From Halomonas sp. GD1P12 (lineage in GTDB: Bacteria > Pseudomonadota > Gammaproteobacteria > Pseudomonadales > Halomonadaceae): a stretch of DNA of 64,000 nt. The stretch spans positions 1,364,001-1,428,000 of the forward strand of contig NZ_CP107007.1 of assembly GCF_025725645.1 (NCBI RefSeq), written 5' to 3'. Numbering within the stretch: the stretch's first letter is position 1; every line of letters starts with the position of its first letter. Made by a program: the position numbers and the translations under genes. Below are positions 1 to 8,038 of the stretch, in pieces. The notes under the pieces are model-generated. The model was not told the origin of the DNA and made no database searches. It was given only the letters and a program-made list of their open reading frames with translations.

Positions 1-2347
1 TGCGCGAATCGCCGCTCAGCACGCTGCCCACGGTCGGGCCGTCGCCGGGCAGAAGCTGTACCACGTCGCGCGGGATGCCGGCCTCGTGCATGAGCTCGAC
101 CACACGGTGGGCGATGATCGAGGTCTGCTCGGCGGGCTTGGCGAGTACGGTGTTGCCAGCGACCGCGGCGGCGACGATCTGGCCGCAGAAGATCGCCACC
201 GGGAAGTTCCACGGGCTGATCGCGGCGAACACGCCCTTGCCGCCCATGGTCAGGCGGTTGGACTCACCGGTCGGGCCGGGCAGCTCGATCACCTCACCAA
301 AGGACTCCTCGGCGCGCATGGCGTAGTAGCGGCAAAAATCCACCGCTTCCTTGATTTCGTCGACGCCGTCGGTCAAAAGCTTGCCGCCTTCACGTGAGCA
401 CAGCGTCATCAGCTCCGGCATGTGCTCTTCCATGAGATCCGCCAGCCGGCGCAACATCGCAGCGCGCTCAGAAACCGGCGTGTCGTCCCAGCGCGGGAAC
501 GACGCCCAGGCGGCGTCCAGCGCTTTGGCCGCCTGCTCCTTGCTCGTCCACTGCACGGTGCCCACGCTCAGGGAACGATCGAACGGCACCTTGACCTCGT
601 GGGTCGCACCCGCATCGTCTTCGATGTCGAAGGCCAGCAGCGGTTTGACCGTGTACTGCGTGTCCATGAACGCGGCCATCTTTTCCTTGAGCGGGTCATG
701 ATGGCTGCGGATGTTCAGGTTCACGCCGCGCGAGTTCTTGCGCTTCGGGCCATAAATGTCGCGCGGGGCCGGAATGCGGGTATTGGTATAGGTATCGTAC
801 TGCTTGAGCGTCTCGACCGGGTGCTGGCAAAGCCACTCTACCGGCACGTCCGGGTCGACGAGCTGATGCACGAAGGAGGAGTTGGCGCCGTTTTCCAGAA
901 GCCGGCGGACCAGGTAAGGCAGTAGATCCTTGTGGGCGCCGACCGGGGCGTAGATACGGCAGTACGTACCTTCCGGGGCGCGGGTGAGGGCGGCATCGTA
1001 AAGCGCCTCGCCCATGCCGTGCAGGCGCTGGAACTCGAAGGCACGGTTGCCGGCATTGGCCAGCTCTACGATCGCCGTCACGGTGTGAGCGTTGTGGGTG
1101 GCGAACTGCGGGAAGATGCGCCCCTGGGTGTCGTCACTGAGCAGAAACTGTGCGCAGGCCAGGTACGCCACGTCGGTACACGCCTTGCGGGTGTAGACCG
1201 GGTAGCCGTCGACGCCCAGCTGCTGCGACTCCTTGATCTCGCTGTCCCAGTAGGCGCCTTTCACCAGACGCAGCGGAATCTCGTCGCCCTGCTCGTCGGC
1301 CAGCCGGTTCAGGTAGTGGAGCACCGGCAGCGCGCGTTTGGAGTAGGCCTGGACCACGAGGCCGAAGTGGCCCCAGCCGCGGGCAGCGTCGCTTTCGTAA
1401 ATGGCGCGGAACACCTCGAGCGAAAGCTCCAGACGGTCGACTTCTTCGGCATCGATGGTCAGCGCGACGTCGAGCTCGCGAGCGCGGCGAACCAGCTTGA
1501 TCACGGTATCGACCAGCTCGGCGAGCACCTGCTCGCGGCGGCCGAACTCGTAGCGCGGGTGCAGCGCGGAGAGCTTGATCGACACCGACGGCTTCGGCGT
1601 TTTGGCGTCCAAACGCTGGGAGGTCTTGCCGACAGCCTCGATGGCCTTGGCGTAGTCATCGAAATAGCGCTTGGCGTCGTCACGGGTGCGCGCGGCTTCG
1701 CCCAGCATGTCGTAGGAGTAGGTGTAGCCCTTGTTGAACAGCGGCTTCGAGCGCTTGAGTGCCTCGTCGATGTCGCGCCCGAGTACGAACTGCTTGCCCA
1801 TGATCTTCATCGCCTCGACCATGGCGCGGCGAATCACCGGCTCGCCCATGCGGTTGACCAAGCGGTTGATGAAGTTCGCCGGCTGGCCTTCACGCGGGTG
1901 GTCGAGCTTGAGCACACGGCCGGTCATCAAAAGCCCCCAGGTCGAGGCGTTGACCATCCAGGACTCGCTCTTGCCGACGTGGGACTGCCAATCCGCCGGG
2001 CCCAGCTTGTCCTCGATCAGCGCGTCCGCCGTGGCCTTGTCCGGAATGCGCAGCATCGCCTCGGCCAGACACATCAGCATCAGGCCTTCGTGAGTGTCCA
2101 GGCTGTACTGCTGTAACAGCTCGTCGATGGTGTCGACGGCGGTATCCATTTTACGCACGTCGCGCACAAGCTCGGCGGTGTTGGCACCGATACGTTCGAA
2201 ATCCTCGCGCCCGGCGTCCAGCACCTTGATCAACTCGGCAACGTAGTGGTCTTCATCGACGATGTAATGATCGCTTACGGTCTTCAAAAGCGAATCGAGA
2301 TCGGTTTGCCACACGGCAGGGTCACGCATTTTTTTGGCGTTGAGCAT
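1..2347 (-). CDS. putA: Bifunctional proline dehydrogenase / L-glutamate-gamma-semialdehyde dehydrogenase, partial
   Basis: Oxidises proline to glutamate in two steps (FAD-dependent PRODH, then NAD-dependent P5C dehydrogenase) at the inner membrane face. Translating the minus strand from the ATG at 2347 gives an open frame of 782 codons that runs off the window, so the C-terminal part is missing. The PRODH barrel is visible in the first 550 residues (for example SVSIKLSALHPRYE and RLVKGAYWDSEIK). The aldehyde dehydrogenase domain follows, with FAAISPWNFPVAIF and GNTVLAKPAEQT. The protein starts directly with the PRODH arm region (MLNAKKMRDPAVW) and lacks the N-terminal ribbon-helix-helix DNA-binding segment of E. 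coli PutA. It therefore probably does not repress itself; the neighbouring AraC-type protein is the likelier regulator. Confidence 0.95.
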   Translation of the reverse strand, partial: MLNAKKMRDPAVWQTDLDSLLKTVSDHYIVDEDHYVAELIKVLDAGREDFERIGANTAELVRDVRKMDTAVDTIDELLQQYSLDTHEGLMLMCLAEAMLRIPDKATADALIEDKLGPADWQSHVGKSESWMVNASTWGLLMTGRVLKLDHPREGQPANFINRLVNRMGEPVIRRAMVEAMKIMGKQFVLGRDIDEALKRSKPLFNKGYTYSYDMLGEAARTRDDAKRYFDDYAKAIEAVGKTSQRLDAKTPKPSVSIKLSALHPRYEFGRREQVLAELVDTVIKLVRRARELDVALTIDAEEVDRLELSLEVFRAIYESDAARGWGHFGLVVQAYSKRALPVLHYLNRLADEQGDEIPLRLVKGAYWDSEIKESQQLGVDGYPVYTRKACTDVAYLACAQFLLSDDTQGRIFPQFATHNAHTVTAIVELANAGNRAFEFQRLHGMGEALYDAALTRAPEGTYCRIYAPVGAHKDLLPYLVRRLLENGANSSFVHQLVDPDVPVEWLCQHPVETLKQYDTYTNTRIPAPRDIYGPKRKNSRGVNLNIRSHHDPLKEKMAAFMDTQYTVKPLLAFDIEDDAGATHEVKVPFDRSLSVGTVQWTSKEQAAKALDAAWASFPRWDDTPVSERAAMLRRLADLMEEHMPELMTLCSREGGKLLTDGVDEIKEAVDFCRYYAMRAEESFGEVIELPGPTGESNRLTMGGKGVFAAISPWNFPVAIFCGQIVAAAVAGNTVLAKPAEQTSIIAHRVVELMHEAGIPRDVVQLLPGDGPTVGSVLSGDSR

Positions 2348-2453
2348 TTTGGCCCCCGGGAGTTGGTAGGTGGAAAACGGCCGAGCGGTACGCCCGATGA
2401 CGCTCGAATGTAGAGCGCCGGGCGAGCGGGTGTATGTCAGTTTCGCGCCAAAA

Positions 2454-2496
2454 CGTGTCGATTTCACGGAAAGCGCGGTGTCGTGTCGCTGGCACG
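2454..2496. promoter_or_regulatory. Two repeats CGTGTCGNTNNCACG in the putA upstream region
   Basis: The 15-mers at 2454-2468 and 2482-2496 both fit CGTGTCGNTNNCACG and start 28 bp apart, between the putA start and the end of the AraC-type gene. Each is also a short inverted repeat (CGTG...CACG). Paired repeats on one helix face are usual for AraC/XylS activators. This is a candidate operator only. Confidence 0.4.
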
Positions 2497-2521
2497 ACGC
2501 TCTGGGCTCAGTGTCGTTGGC

Positions 2522-3370
2522 TTAACGCCATCCGTCGAGCGTGGCGTGGGATGACGCGGCGCCGGACGCCGCCGTGCCGGGCGCCGCTGCGCCCGGCGCG
2601 GGCGTACTCAGCTGATTGCGCAGCGCCCGCGGTGAGCAGCCGTAGCGGCGACGAAAGGCGTGTGAAAGCGCGCTTTGATTGGCAAAGCCGGTTTGTACGG
2701 CAATGTCGGCCAGCGCCAGCCGGCTCTGGGCGACCAGCTCCCGCGCCGCGCTCAGGCGCTTTTGACGAACGTACTGCCAGGGCGAGAGCCCGGTTTGGGT
2801 GCGAAAGCGTGCCGAGAAGTGGGCCTCGCTCAGACACGCCAGCCGAGCCAGATCCGCCACCTTCAAGGGCTCAGCGAGCCTTGCGGTAATGAAGCGGTCG
2901 ATCGGCGCCAAATCCAGCTGGCGGCGCGAGGCGGGCAGGGGGGTCGCCAGGCGCGCCTTCAAGGCGCCGAGCAGGGTTGCGGCGACCCGGTCGGGCTGTT
3001 GCTCCAGCGCCTGGCCATAAAAACCGTGATCGAGTTCGCTTTCGACGAACGCCAGGTAGTGGCGAAGCGCGCCGTCGAGGGCGAAAAAGCGCGGCGCGTC
3101 GAACAGCGCGATCAGTTCGCGGTGCTCGCCGGTCAGCGCCGGGGCGTCATCGGGAATATCGAAGATGAGCTGGCGGTTGTAGCCCTGCCCGGAGTAGTAG
3201 TGTTCGTGGTTGGCGGGCACCAGGCAGCCGGAAAACGCGTTGACTCGCCCGCCGAGCCCCTCGATCTCGAACGTCGACGAGCCGCAGAGCGTGATCACGA
3301 TCTGATGGAAGTCGTGAGCGTGGCTCTTGACCGCGCTCGAAAGCGGCAGTTGGCGAATGGTGCTAAGCAT
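2522..3370 (-). CDS. AraC/XylS family transcriptional regulator, PruR-like candidate
   Basis: Transcription factor of 282 aa. The N-terminal part is a cupin-like sensor (HDFHQIVITLCGSSTFEIEG). The C-terminal ~100 residues hold the two AraC helix-turn-helix motifs (PLKVADLARLACLSEAHFSA and LADIAVQTGFANQSALSHAF). The ATG at 3370 is chosen over an in-frame ATG at 3391 because GAGAGGAG lies about 8 nt before it, while the earlier ATG sits upstream of that Shine-Dalgarno. It is co-oriented with putA and 174 bp upstream of it. In Pseudomonas aeruginosa the AraC-type protein PruR activates proline catabolism genes, so the same role is inferred here from context, not shown. The last ~25 residues are an Ala/Pro/Gly-rich tail that AraC proteins usually lack. 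Confidence 0.85.
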   Translation of the reverse strand: MLSTIRQLPLSSAVKSHAHDFHQIVITLCGSSTFEIEGLGGRVNAFSGCLVPANHEHYYSGQGYNRQLIFDIPDDAPALTGEHRELIALFDAPRFFALDGALRHYLAFVESELDHGFYGQALEQQPDRVAATLLGALKARLATPLPASRRQLDLAPIDRFITARLAEPLKVADLARLACLSEAHFSARFRTQTGLSPWQYVRQKRLSAARELVAQSRLALADIAVQTGFANQSALSHAFRRRYGCSPRALRNQLSTPAPGAAAPGTAASGAASSHATLDGWR

Positions 3371-3403
3371 TGACGAACTCCTCTCGGGCATGGCGGGACG
3401 TTA

Positions 3404-3560
3404 GGGTCTGTCTGAAAAGTCGGTGAGCGAAGACAAGACAAGGCAAAAATTGGCGAAGAAACGGAGTTTTCAGTGTGTAAATGAGTATTCTGATCGAACT
3501 CGCGCACGAGCCAATTTTTAACGCCATATTGTCGAGCGCAGGCACTTTTCAGACAGAGCC
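3404..3560. mobile_element. 157 bp fold-back (MITE-like) element
   Basis: Outer inverted repeats of 17 bp (GGGTCTGTCTGAAAAGT at 3404-3420 and its complement at 3544-3560) differ at one base. An inner 10 bp pair (AAAAATTGGC at 3445-3454, GCCAATTTTT at 3510-3519) is placed symmetrically, 41 bases in from each end. There is no coding capacity. The flanks (TTAG / CTAG) resemble an imperfect YTAR duplication of the IS5-type. The right end supplies the last base of the stop codon of the neighbouring gene. Confidence 0.7.
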
Positions 3561-3919
3561 TAGCGCTGGCGCAGGGCGGTGTGTGCGGCAAGGTGATCGC
3601 GCAGCGCCTGAAGCTCCTGCTGGCCCGCCGCGTTGAGAAGCGGCTTGCCCTGGGCGATCTGCCAGCGCCGGCCGTACTGTTCCATGAGCTGTGAGGCCCG
3701 GCGGCGCACGCCGTCGAGATACTCGTCATGACGAATGGGGTAGCCGATCATGGCGTTCCACTCGGTTTCGCTGACCCGGCTTGCCAGCGCCTTGTCGAAG
3801 AGCGCGAGCAAATCCTTGGGCTCGGTGCGATAACGCGGGGTGCTGGTCGTCATCAAGATGACCAGCACCGAACCGATCACCAGCAAACAAACGCCAAGCA
3901 CCAATAAATAAAGCGCCAT
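3560..3919 (-). CDS. Small single-pass membrane protein, unknown function
   Basis: A 119 aa protein with one N-terminal hydrophobic segment (residues 1-23, LYLLVLGVCLLVIGSVLVIL) followed by a charged, probably cytoplasmic domain rich in Arg, Leu and Gln. AAGGAG stands about 8 nt before the ATG. I do not recognise a family. The gene ends exactly at the fold-back element (stop codon bases 3560-3562), so its C-terminus may have been altered by that insertion. Comparison with an uninterrupted homologue would show this. Confidence 0.6.
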   Translation of the reverse strand: MALYLLVLGVCLLVIGSVLVILMTTSTPRYRTEPKDLLALFDKALASRVSETEWNAMIGYPIRHDEYLDGVRRRASQLMEQYGRRWQIAQGKPLLNAAGQQELQALRDHLAAHTALRQR

Positions 3920-4078
3920 TACTCGTGCTCCTTACCGGTTCGAACGCGGTCGCCGCCCGCTTGCGGGTAGAAAATTTTTGTCCCGTTGAGAACTTTTTAC
4001 CAAATCGCTGTCAGATAGTGTACAGGCAACGCGTTATAGCCTTCGCTACGGCCGCATCCTTGCGACAGTAGCCGCTAG

Positions 4079-4143
4079 AAGTGTTGTACTGGCTTCTTTT
4101 TCGATCCCTTGCTTCCGCTGCCTTCTGGCAGCGGTTTTTTTTT
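4079..4143 (+). ncRNA. Candidate small RNA 3' part with terminator (copy 1)
   Basis: The 12-mer GATCCCTTGCTT (4103-4114) sits directly before an intrinsic terminator (CCGCTGCC, TTCT loop, GGCAGCGG, nine T). The same 12-mer occurs just before another plus-strand terminator at 7926-7937, and AAGTGTT lies upstream in both (4079 and 7910). No reading frame ends here, and the gene upstream is on the other strand. The terminator therefore needs a transcript of its own. The 5' end was not located. Confidence 0.45.
4115..4143 (+). terminator. Intrinsic terminator
   Basis: An 8 bp perfect stem (4115-4122 with 4127-4134), a 4-base loop and nine T. No plus-strand protein gene precedes it, so it probably ends the candidate small RNA. 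Confidence 0.8.
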
Positions 4144-4144
4144 G

Positions 4145-4160
4145 GCTTGCCTATACTACT
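4145..4160 (+). promoter_or_regulatory. Sigma-S-type -10 element before the Pmp3-tail gene
   Basis: CTATACT at 4151-4157, preceded by GC, matches the extended -10 (KCTATACT) preferred by RpoS. No good -35 hexamer is present 16-18 bp upstream, which is also usual for RpoS promoters. It lies about 85 bp before the ATG at 4242. Confidence 0.5.
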
Positions 4161-4241
4161 GCTATTTTGACCGGTCTGCATTGATCAGGCGCTTGCGCTA
4201 AATGCGGCGAAGCGCCGGCATTGACACACAAGGAGCCGACT

Positions 4242-4829
4242 ATGGATGCCCGCGAATACATGAACCGTAAAGGCGTTGGCGTCGAGCGCGACCCGGATCG
4301 GCCCAATACGCTGGAAGAGAAAGCCTGGGCCAGGGCTCGAGGCGCCGGTGACGGGCGGCCCAAATCCGGTACGCCCCACGACTGGGAAGACTGGGAACGC
4401 TACCACGAGGATCTGGCGGACGACGCCGATACCCTCGAGCAGAAAATCGATAAAGAGGCGCATCGTAAGGCCGTCGAACGCGAGCGTCGCGAGAAAAAAG
4501 CGCAACACGCACCGGTAGAACGCGAAGAAGTGAGCTCGCCCGCCAGGGCCAGCGCCGTCGAGCACTTCACTCCCGAACCCGCTAAGCCCGATAAAGTGGC
4601 GGCGCCAACGCCGGACGTCAAATCGCCGGGGAACGACTCAGTTAAAGTCTCGGTCGATGAGCCTGCCGGACTCAAGGCCGCCTACGCGGCGCTGTCGGTA
4701 CTGCTGCCACCGCTGGGTATCGGACTTGCCGGCGGCGGGGCCAGGCGCGTGGCGATCGCGCTGGTATTGACGCTTTTGGGCTGGCTGCCCGGCATCATCT
4801 ACGCACTCGCCTGGGTGCTTCGCCGCTAA
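4242..4829 (+). CDS. Membrane protein with charged N-terminal region and YqaE/Pmp3 C-terminal domain
   Basis: A 195 aa protein. Residues 1-145 are very hydrophilic (many Asp, Glu, Lys, Arg) and probably cytoplasmic. The C-terminal ~45 residues form two membrane helices of the Pmp3/YqaE (UPF0057) type, ending GWLPGIIYALAWVLRR. Pmp3 proteins are small stress-induced membrane proteins thought to modulate membrane potential or ion leak; normally they are only about 55 aa, so the long N-terminal extension is unusual. The ATG at 4242 is chosen over an in-frame TTG at 4221 because AAGGAG lies at 4230-4235. An RpoS-like -10 lies upstream, in keeping with a stress role, which is inferred. Confidence 0.75.
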   Translation: MDAREYMNRKGVGVERDPDRPNTLEEKAWARARGAGDGRPKSGTPHDWEDWERYHEDLADDADTLEQKIDKEAHRKAVERERREKKAQHAPVEREEVSSPARASAVEHFTPEPAKPDKVAAPTPDVKSPGNDSVKVSVDEPAGLKAAYAALSVLLPPLGIGLAGGGARRVAIALVLTLLGWLPGIIYALAWVLRR

Positions 4830-4909
4830 CGAACCTCGTGCGCCGAGCTTTACCTTTTCCCCGAGCGCCGTATAATCCCGTCAACCTTTAATAATAGCTG
4901 GGGTTTACT

Positions 4910-5791
4910 ATGGGGTATCTCGTTGGCGTCACGGCGCTCTGGGCGTTCTCGTTCTCGCTGATCGGTGTCTATCTTTCCGGGCAGGTGGATAGCTACTTCG
5001 CCGTGCTGGTGCGGGTGTCGCTGGCGCTACTGGTGTTTCTGCCGTTTTTGCGGCCCAGACTTTTGAGCTGGCGCGACCGGTTTACGCTCATGGCGCTTGG
5101 TGCGCTTCAGCTCGGCGTCATGTACACCTTTCTCTACCACTCCTTTTTGCTGCTTTCGGTGCCCGAGGTGGTGCTGTTCACCGTGCTCACGCCGATCTAC
5201 ATCGCGCTGCTCGACGACCTGCTCTTTCGACGCTTCACACCGATCTATCTGGTGACCGCGACACTGGCGGTGATCGGCGCCGCAGTGATTCGCTACCAGG
5301 GCGTGGACAGCGGCTTCTGGCTCGGTTTTTTGGTGGTCCAGGGCGCGAACTTGAGCTTTGCAATCGGCCAGGTGGGGTATCGCCGGCTGGCCGCCCGGCA
5401 GTCTCAAACGCTTGCCTGGCACCACGTGTTTGGCTGGTTTTTCATCGGCGCGCTGATCGTCGCACTGCCGGCCTTTTTGCTATTGGGTGACATTCAGGCG
5501 CTGCCCACCACGACGCTTCAGTGGGGCGTACTCGCCTGGCTTGGGCTTGCGGCCTCGGGCGTGGGCTATTTCGCCTGGAACCAGGGGGCGACCCGGGTCG
5601 ATGCCGGCACGCTTGCGATCATGAACAATGCGCTGGTACCGGCGGGGCTGATCGTCAACCTGGTAATCTGGAACCGCGACGCCGATATAGGGCGGCTGGC
5701 ACTGGGCGGGCTGATCATCGTCGCCTCGCTCTGGCTCAATCAGTGGTGGCTCAAGCGCCGCCAACTCACCGGCACGCTCGAGCGCGCCTGA
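4910..5791 (+). CDS. EamA/DMT family transporter
   Basis: A 293 aa, very hydrophobic protein with about ten membrane segments arranged as two EamA repeats (roughly residues 5-130 and 140-285). This is the drug/metabolite transporter fold, which mostly exports amino acids, amines or carboxylates. Substrate cannot be read from sequence. The second repeat ends with LALGGLIIVASLWLNQWWLKRR, a typical positively charged cytoplasmic end. A TATAAT at about 4871-4876 upstream fits a sigma-70 -10 site. It stands alone between the Pmp3-tail gene and nadK. Confidence 0.85.
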   Translation: MGYLVGVTALWAFSFSLIGVYLSGQVDSYFAVLVRVSLALLVFLPFLRPRLLSWRDRFTLMALGALQLGVMYTFLYHSFLLLSVPEVVLFTVLTPIYIALLDDLLFRRFTPIYLVTATLAVIGAAVIRYQGVDSGFWLGFLVVQGANLSFAIGQVGYRRLAARQSQTLAWHHVFGWFFIGALIVALPAFLLLGDIQALPTTTLQWGVLAWLGLAASGVGYFAWNQGATRVDAGTLAIMNNALVPAGLIVNLVIWNRDADIGRLALGGLIIVASLWLNQWWLKRRQLTGTLERA

Positions 5792-5912
5792 GCCGCCAGG
5801 TTGTCGCTCTCAAGGCCTGCTTTGCCGATAAGTATCGGATAAACAAGGCGCCGGATTTGCCCGCGTGCGGGCGGGTCTTCATAATGGGCGATAACGACAG
5901 TGAGAGCCGCCC

Positions 5913-6842
5913 ATGCCCACCACGCCAACCCGTACGTCCAGCATGACCAACGCGACGGTCGAAAGACCGTTCAATACGATCGGCCTGATCGGCCGGCTCG
6001 GCAGCGACAAGGTAGTCGATTCGCTCTCGCGGCTGGTGGCGTATCTGGTCGAACATGACTATCGCGTGTTGGTCGAGGATCGCACTGCCACGATGATTCC
6101 CGATCATGGCCAGCCGGAAACCAGCCGGCGCATGCTCGGCGAGCGCTGCGACCTGGTGATCGTGGTCGGCGGCGATGGAAGCCTTCTGGGCGCGGCGCGC
6201 TCGCTGTGCCAAAGCGGCACCCTGATTCTGGGCGTCAACCGCGGGCGGCTCGGCTTTCTCACCGATATCTCCCCGGACGAGCTCGAAACCCGGGTCGGTG
6301 AGGTGCTGGCGGGGCAGTTCGAGGTCGAAGAGCGCTTTTTGCTCGACGCGGTGCTCTACCGCAACGGCGTGGCGGTGGGCCGGGGCGACGCGCTCAACGA
6401 AGTGGTGGTGCACCCGGGCAAGGCGGTGCGCATGATCGAATTCGAACTCTTCGTCGACGGCCGCTTCGTCTACAGTCAGCGAAGTGATGGGCTGATCGTC
6501 GCCACGCCTACCGGCTCGACGGCCTACGCGCTCTCCGGCGGCGGGCCGATCATGCACCCCAAGCTCGACGTCGTAACGCTGGTGCCGATGTTTCCCCATA
6601 CGCTTTCGAGCCGGCCGATCGTGATCGACGCGGCGAGCGAAATCCGGATTCATATCGGCGAAACCAACCACACCTACCCGCACATCAGCTGCGACGGCCA
6701 GACCCGCGCGGTGGCCAAGCCCGACGACGTGCTGGTGATCACTCGCAAGCCCGCCCGCGTTCAGCTCGTTCATCCGTTGGGCCACAATTTTTACGACATC
6801 CTGCGCAGCAAGCTGGGCTGGAGTCATCGGCTGGGGGATTGA
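5913..6842 (+). CDS. nadK: NAD kinase
   Basis: Phosphorylates NAD to NADP with ATP, the only route to NADP. The protein (309 aa from this start) has the NAD kinase signature LVIVVGGDGSLLGAAR with the GGDGS loop. It also has the NADP-binding segments LGVNRGRLGFLTD and DGLIVATPTGSTAYALSGGGP. An in-frame ATG at 5943 has no Shine-Dalgarno, while 5913 has a weak GTGAGAG about 8 nt upstream; the first ten residues are low in complexity, so the start is uncertain. The stop overlaps the start of the next gene (TGATG), so the two are probably co-translated. Confidence 0.95.
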   Translation: MPTTPTRTSSMTNATVERPFNTIGLIGRLGSDKVVDSLSRLVAYLVEHDYRVLVEDRTATMIPDHGQPETSRRMLGERCDLVIVVGGDGSLLGAARSLCQSGTLILGVNRGRLGFLTDISPDELETRVGEVLAGQFEVEERFLLDAVLYRNGVAVGRGDALNEVVVHPGKAVRMIEFELFVDGRFVYSQRSDGLIVATPTGSTAYALSGGGPIMHPKLDVVTLVPMFPHTLSSRPIVIDAASEIRIHIGETNHTYPHISCDGQTRAVAKPDDVLVITRKPARVQLVHPLGHNFYDILRSKLGWSHRLGD

Positions 6843-7807
6843 TGAGCCAGGGGTATGATCTCATTGGCGACGTCCACGGCTGCGGGGCGACGCTTTCGAC
6901 GCTGCTCGAAAAGCTGGGCTACGAACAACGCGCCGGGGTGTATCGCCACCCGACGCGCAAGGCCGTCTTTCTGGGCGATTTGATCGACCGCGGCCCGCGT
7001 ATTCGCCTGGCGGTGCAGATCGCCCGGCGCATGGTCGACGAAGGCGAGGCCTATATCGTGATGGGCAATCATGAGCACCACGCCCTGGCCTACACCCATC
7101 CCGCTCCGAGGGGGAGCGAGCGGCGCTGGCTGCGCGAGCATTCGCCGCGCCACAACCGCATCATCGCCGACACGCTCTACCAGTACCGCGACCACACCAA
7201 CGAGTGGGAAGACACGCTCGCCTGGTTCAAGACGCTGCCGCTGTTTCTGGAGTTCGACGACTTTCGCGTGGTGCACGCCTGCTGGGACGCAGCGCTGATC
7301 GAGGCGCTCAAGAAGCGCTCGCCCAACGCGTGTCTGACCGATGAATTGCTGGAGGAGTCCGCCGACTCATCGACCGAGGCGTTTGCCATCGTCGACCGGC
7401 TGACCCGAGGGCCCAGCATCGCACTGCCCGAAGGCGTGGCCATCCACTCCGGCGATGGCTTTACGCGCAAAAGTTTTCGCGCCCATTTCTGGGCCGCCAA
7501 TCCCAAGCGCTGGGGCGACGTGGTGTTTCAGCCGGACAACCTGCCGGATCACCTGGAAACCCGGCCGCTGAGCGAGGCCGAGCGCGAAGGGCTTGGCTAT
7601 TACGACGCCGAGCAGCGGGCGCTGTTCATTGGCCACTACTGGTGTGAGGGGATTCCGGCGCTGCCCGCGCGCAACATCGCGTGTCTGGATTACAGCGCGG
7701 TGAAGTATGGGCGGCTGGTGGCCTATCGTTTCGACGGCGAGCGTGAATTGAGCGCCGACCGCTTCGTTTGGGTGGACGTTCACCGTGAAGAGAGCAGCCG
7801 CATTTGA
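6842..7807 (+). CDS. Calcineurin-like metallophosphoesterase (PPP-type)
   Basis: A 321 aa protein with the metallophosphoesterase metal-binding motifs in order: DLIGDVHGC (residues 6-14), FLGDLIDRGPR and IVMGNHEHHA. Later histidines lie in VVHAC and FIGHYW. This is the family of PrpA/ApaH-like protein phosphatases and diadenosine tetraphosphatases, but it is longer than either and the substrate is not clear. The ATG overlaps the nadK stop (TGATG). Coupling with NAD kinase suggests, but does not prove, a nucleotide substrate. Confidence 0.85.
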   Translation: MSQGYDLIGDVHGCGATLSTLLEKLGYEQRAGVYRHPTRKAVFLGDLIDRGPRIRLAVQIARRMVDEGEAYIVMGNHEHHALAYTHPAPRGSERRWLREHSPRHNRIIADTLYQYRDHTNEWEDTLAWFKTLPLFLEFDDFRVVHACWDAALIEALKKRSPNACLTDELLEESADSSTEAFAIVDRLTRGPSIALPEGVAIHSGDGFTRKSFRAHFWAANPKRWGDVVFQPDNLPDHLETRPLSEAEREGLGYYDAEQRALFIGHYWCEGIPALPARNIACLDYSAVKYGRLVAYRFDGERELSADRFVWVDVHREESSRI

Positions 7808-7909
7808 GCGGGCTACCGAGCGCTTTCTAATTCAGATTATGAGTAGATACATTAAGAAACATCTTTTTTTGAAAATGGCTGAACTAACCCCGCCGCTGGC
7901 TATCAGAGT

Positions 7910-7968
7910 AAGTGTTCCCTTGAATGATCCCTTGCTTTAAGCCGGCGGCCCCCTCCGCCGGTTTTTTT
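7910..7968 (+). ncRNA. Candidate small RNA 3' part with terminator (copy 2)
   Basis: GATCCCTTGCTT at 7926-7937 is identical to the 12-mer at 4103-4114 and again sits directly before an intrinsic terminator. AAGTGTT is at 7910-7916. The region 7808-7909 is AT-richer than its surroundings and has no reading frame. TTGAGC at 7804 with CTAATT about 17 bp later is a weak promoter candidate, which would give a transcript of about 130 nt. Confidence 0.45.
7942..7968 (+). terminator. Intrinsic terminator
   Basis: Stem CCGGCGG (7942-7948) with CCGCCGG (7955-7961), then seven T. It may end both the phosphoesterase operon and the candidate small RNA. Confidence 0.85.
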
Positions 7969-8038
7969 ATGCGCACGATTTACGCTCATGACGAAACCAC
8001 CGCGCCGGGCAGCCGATCCTTTACTCCAGGGAGGTGTC

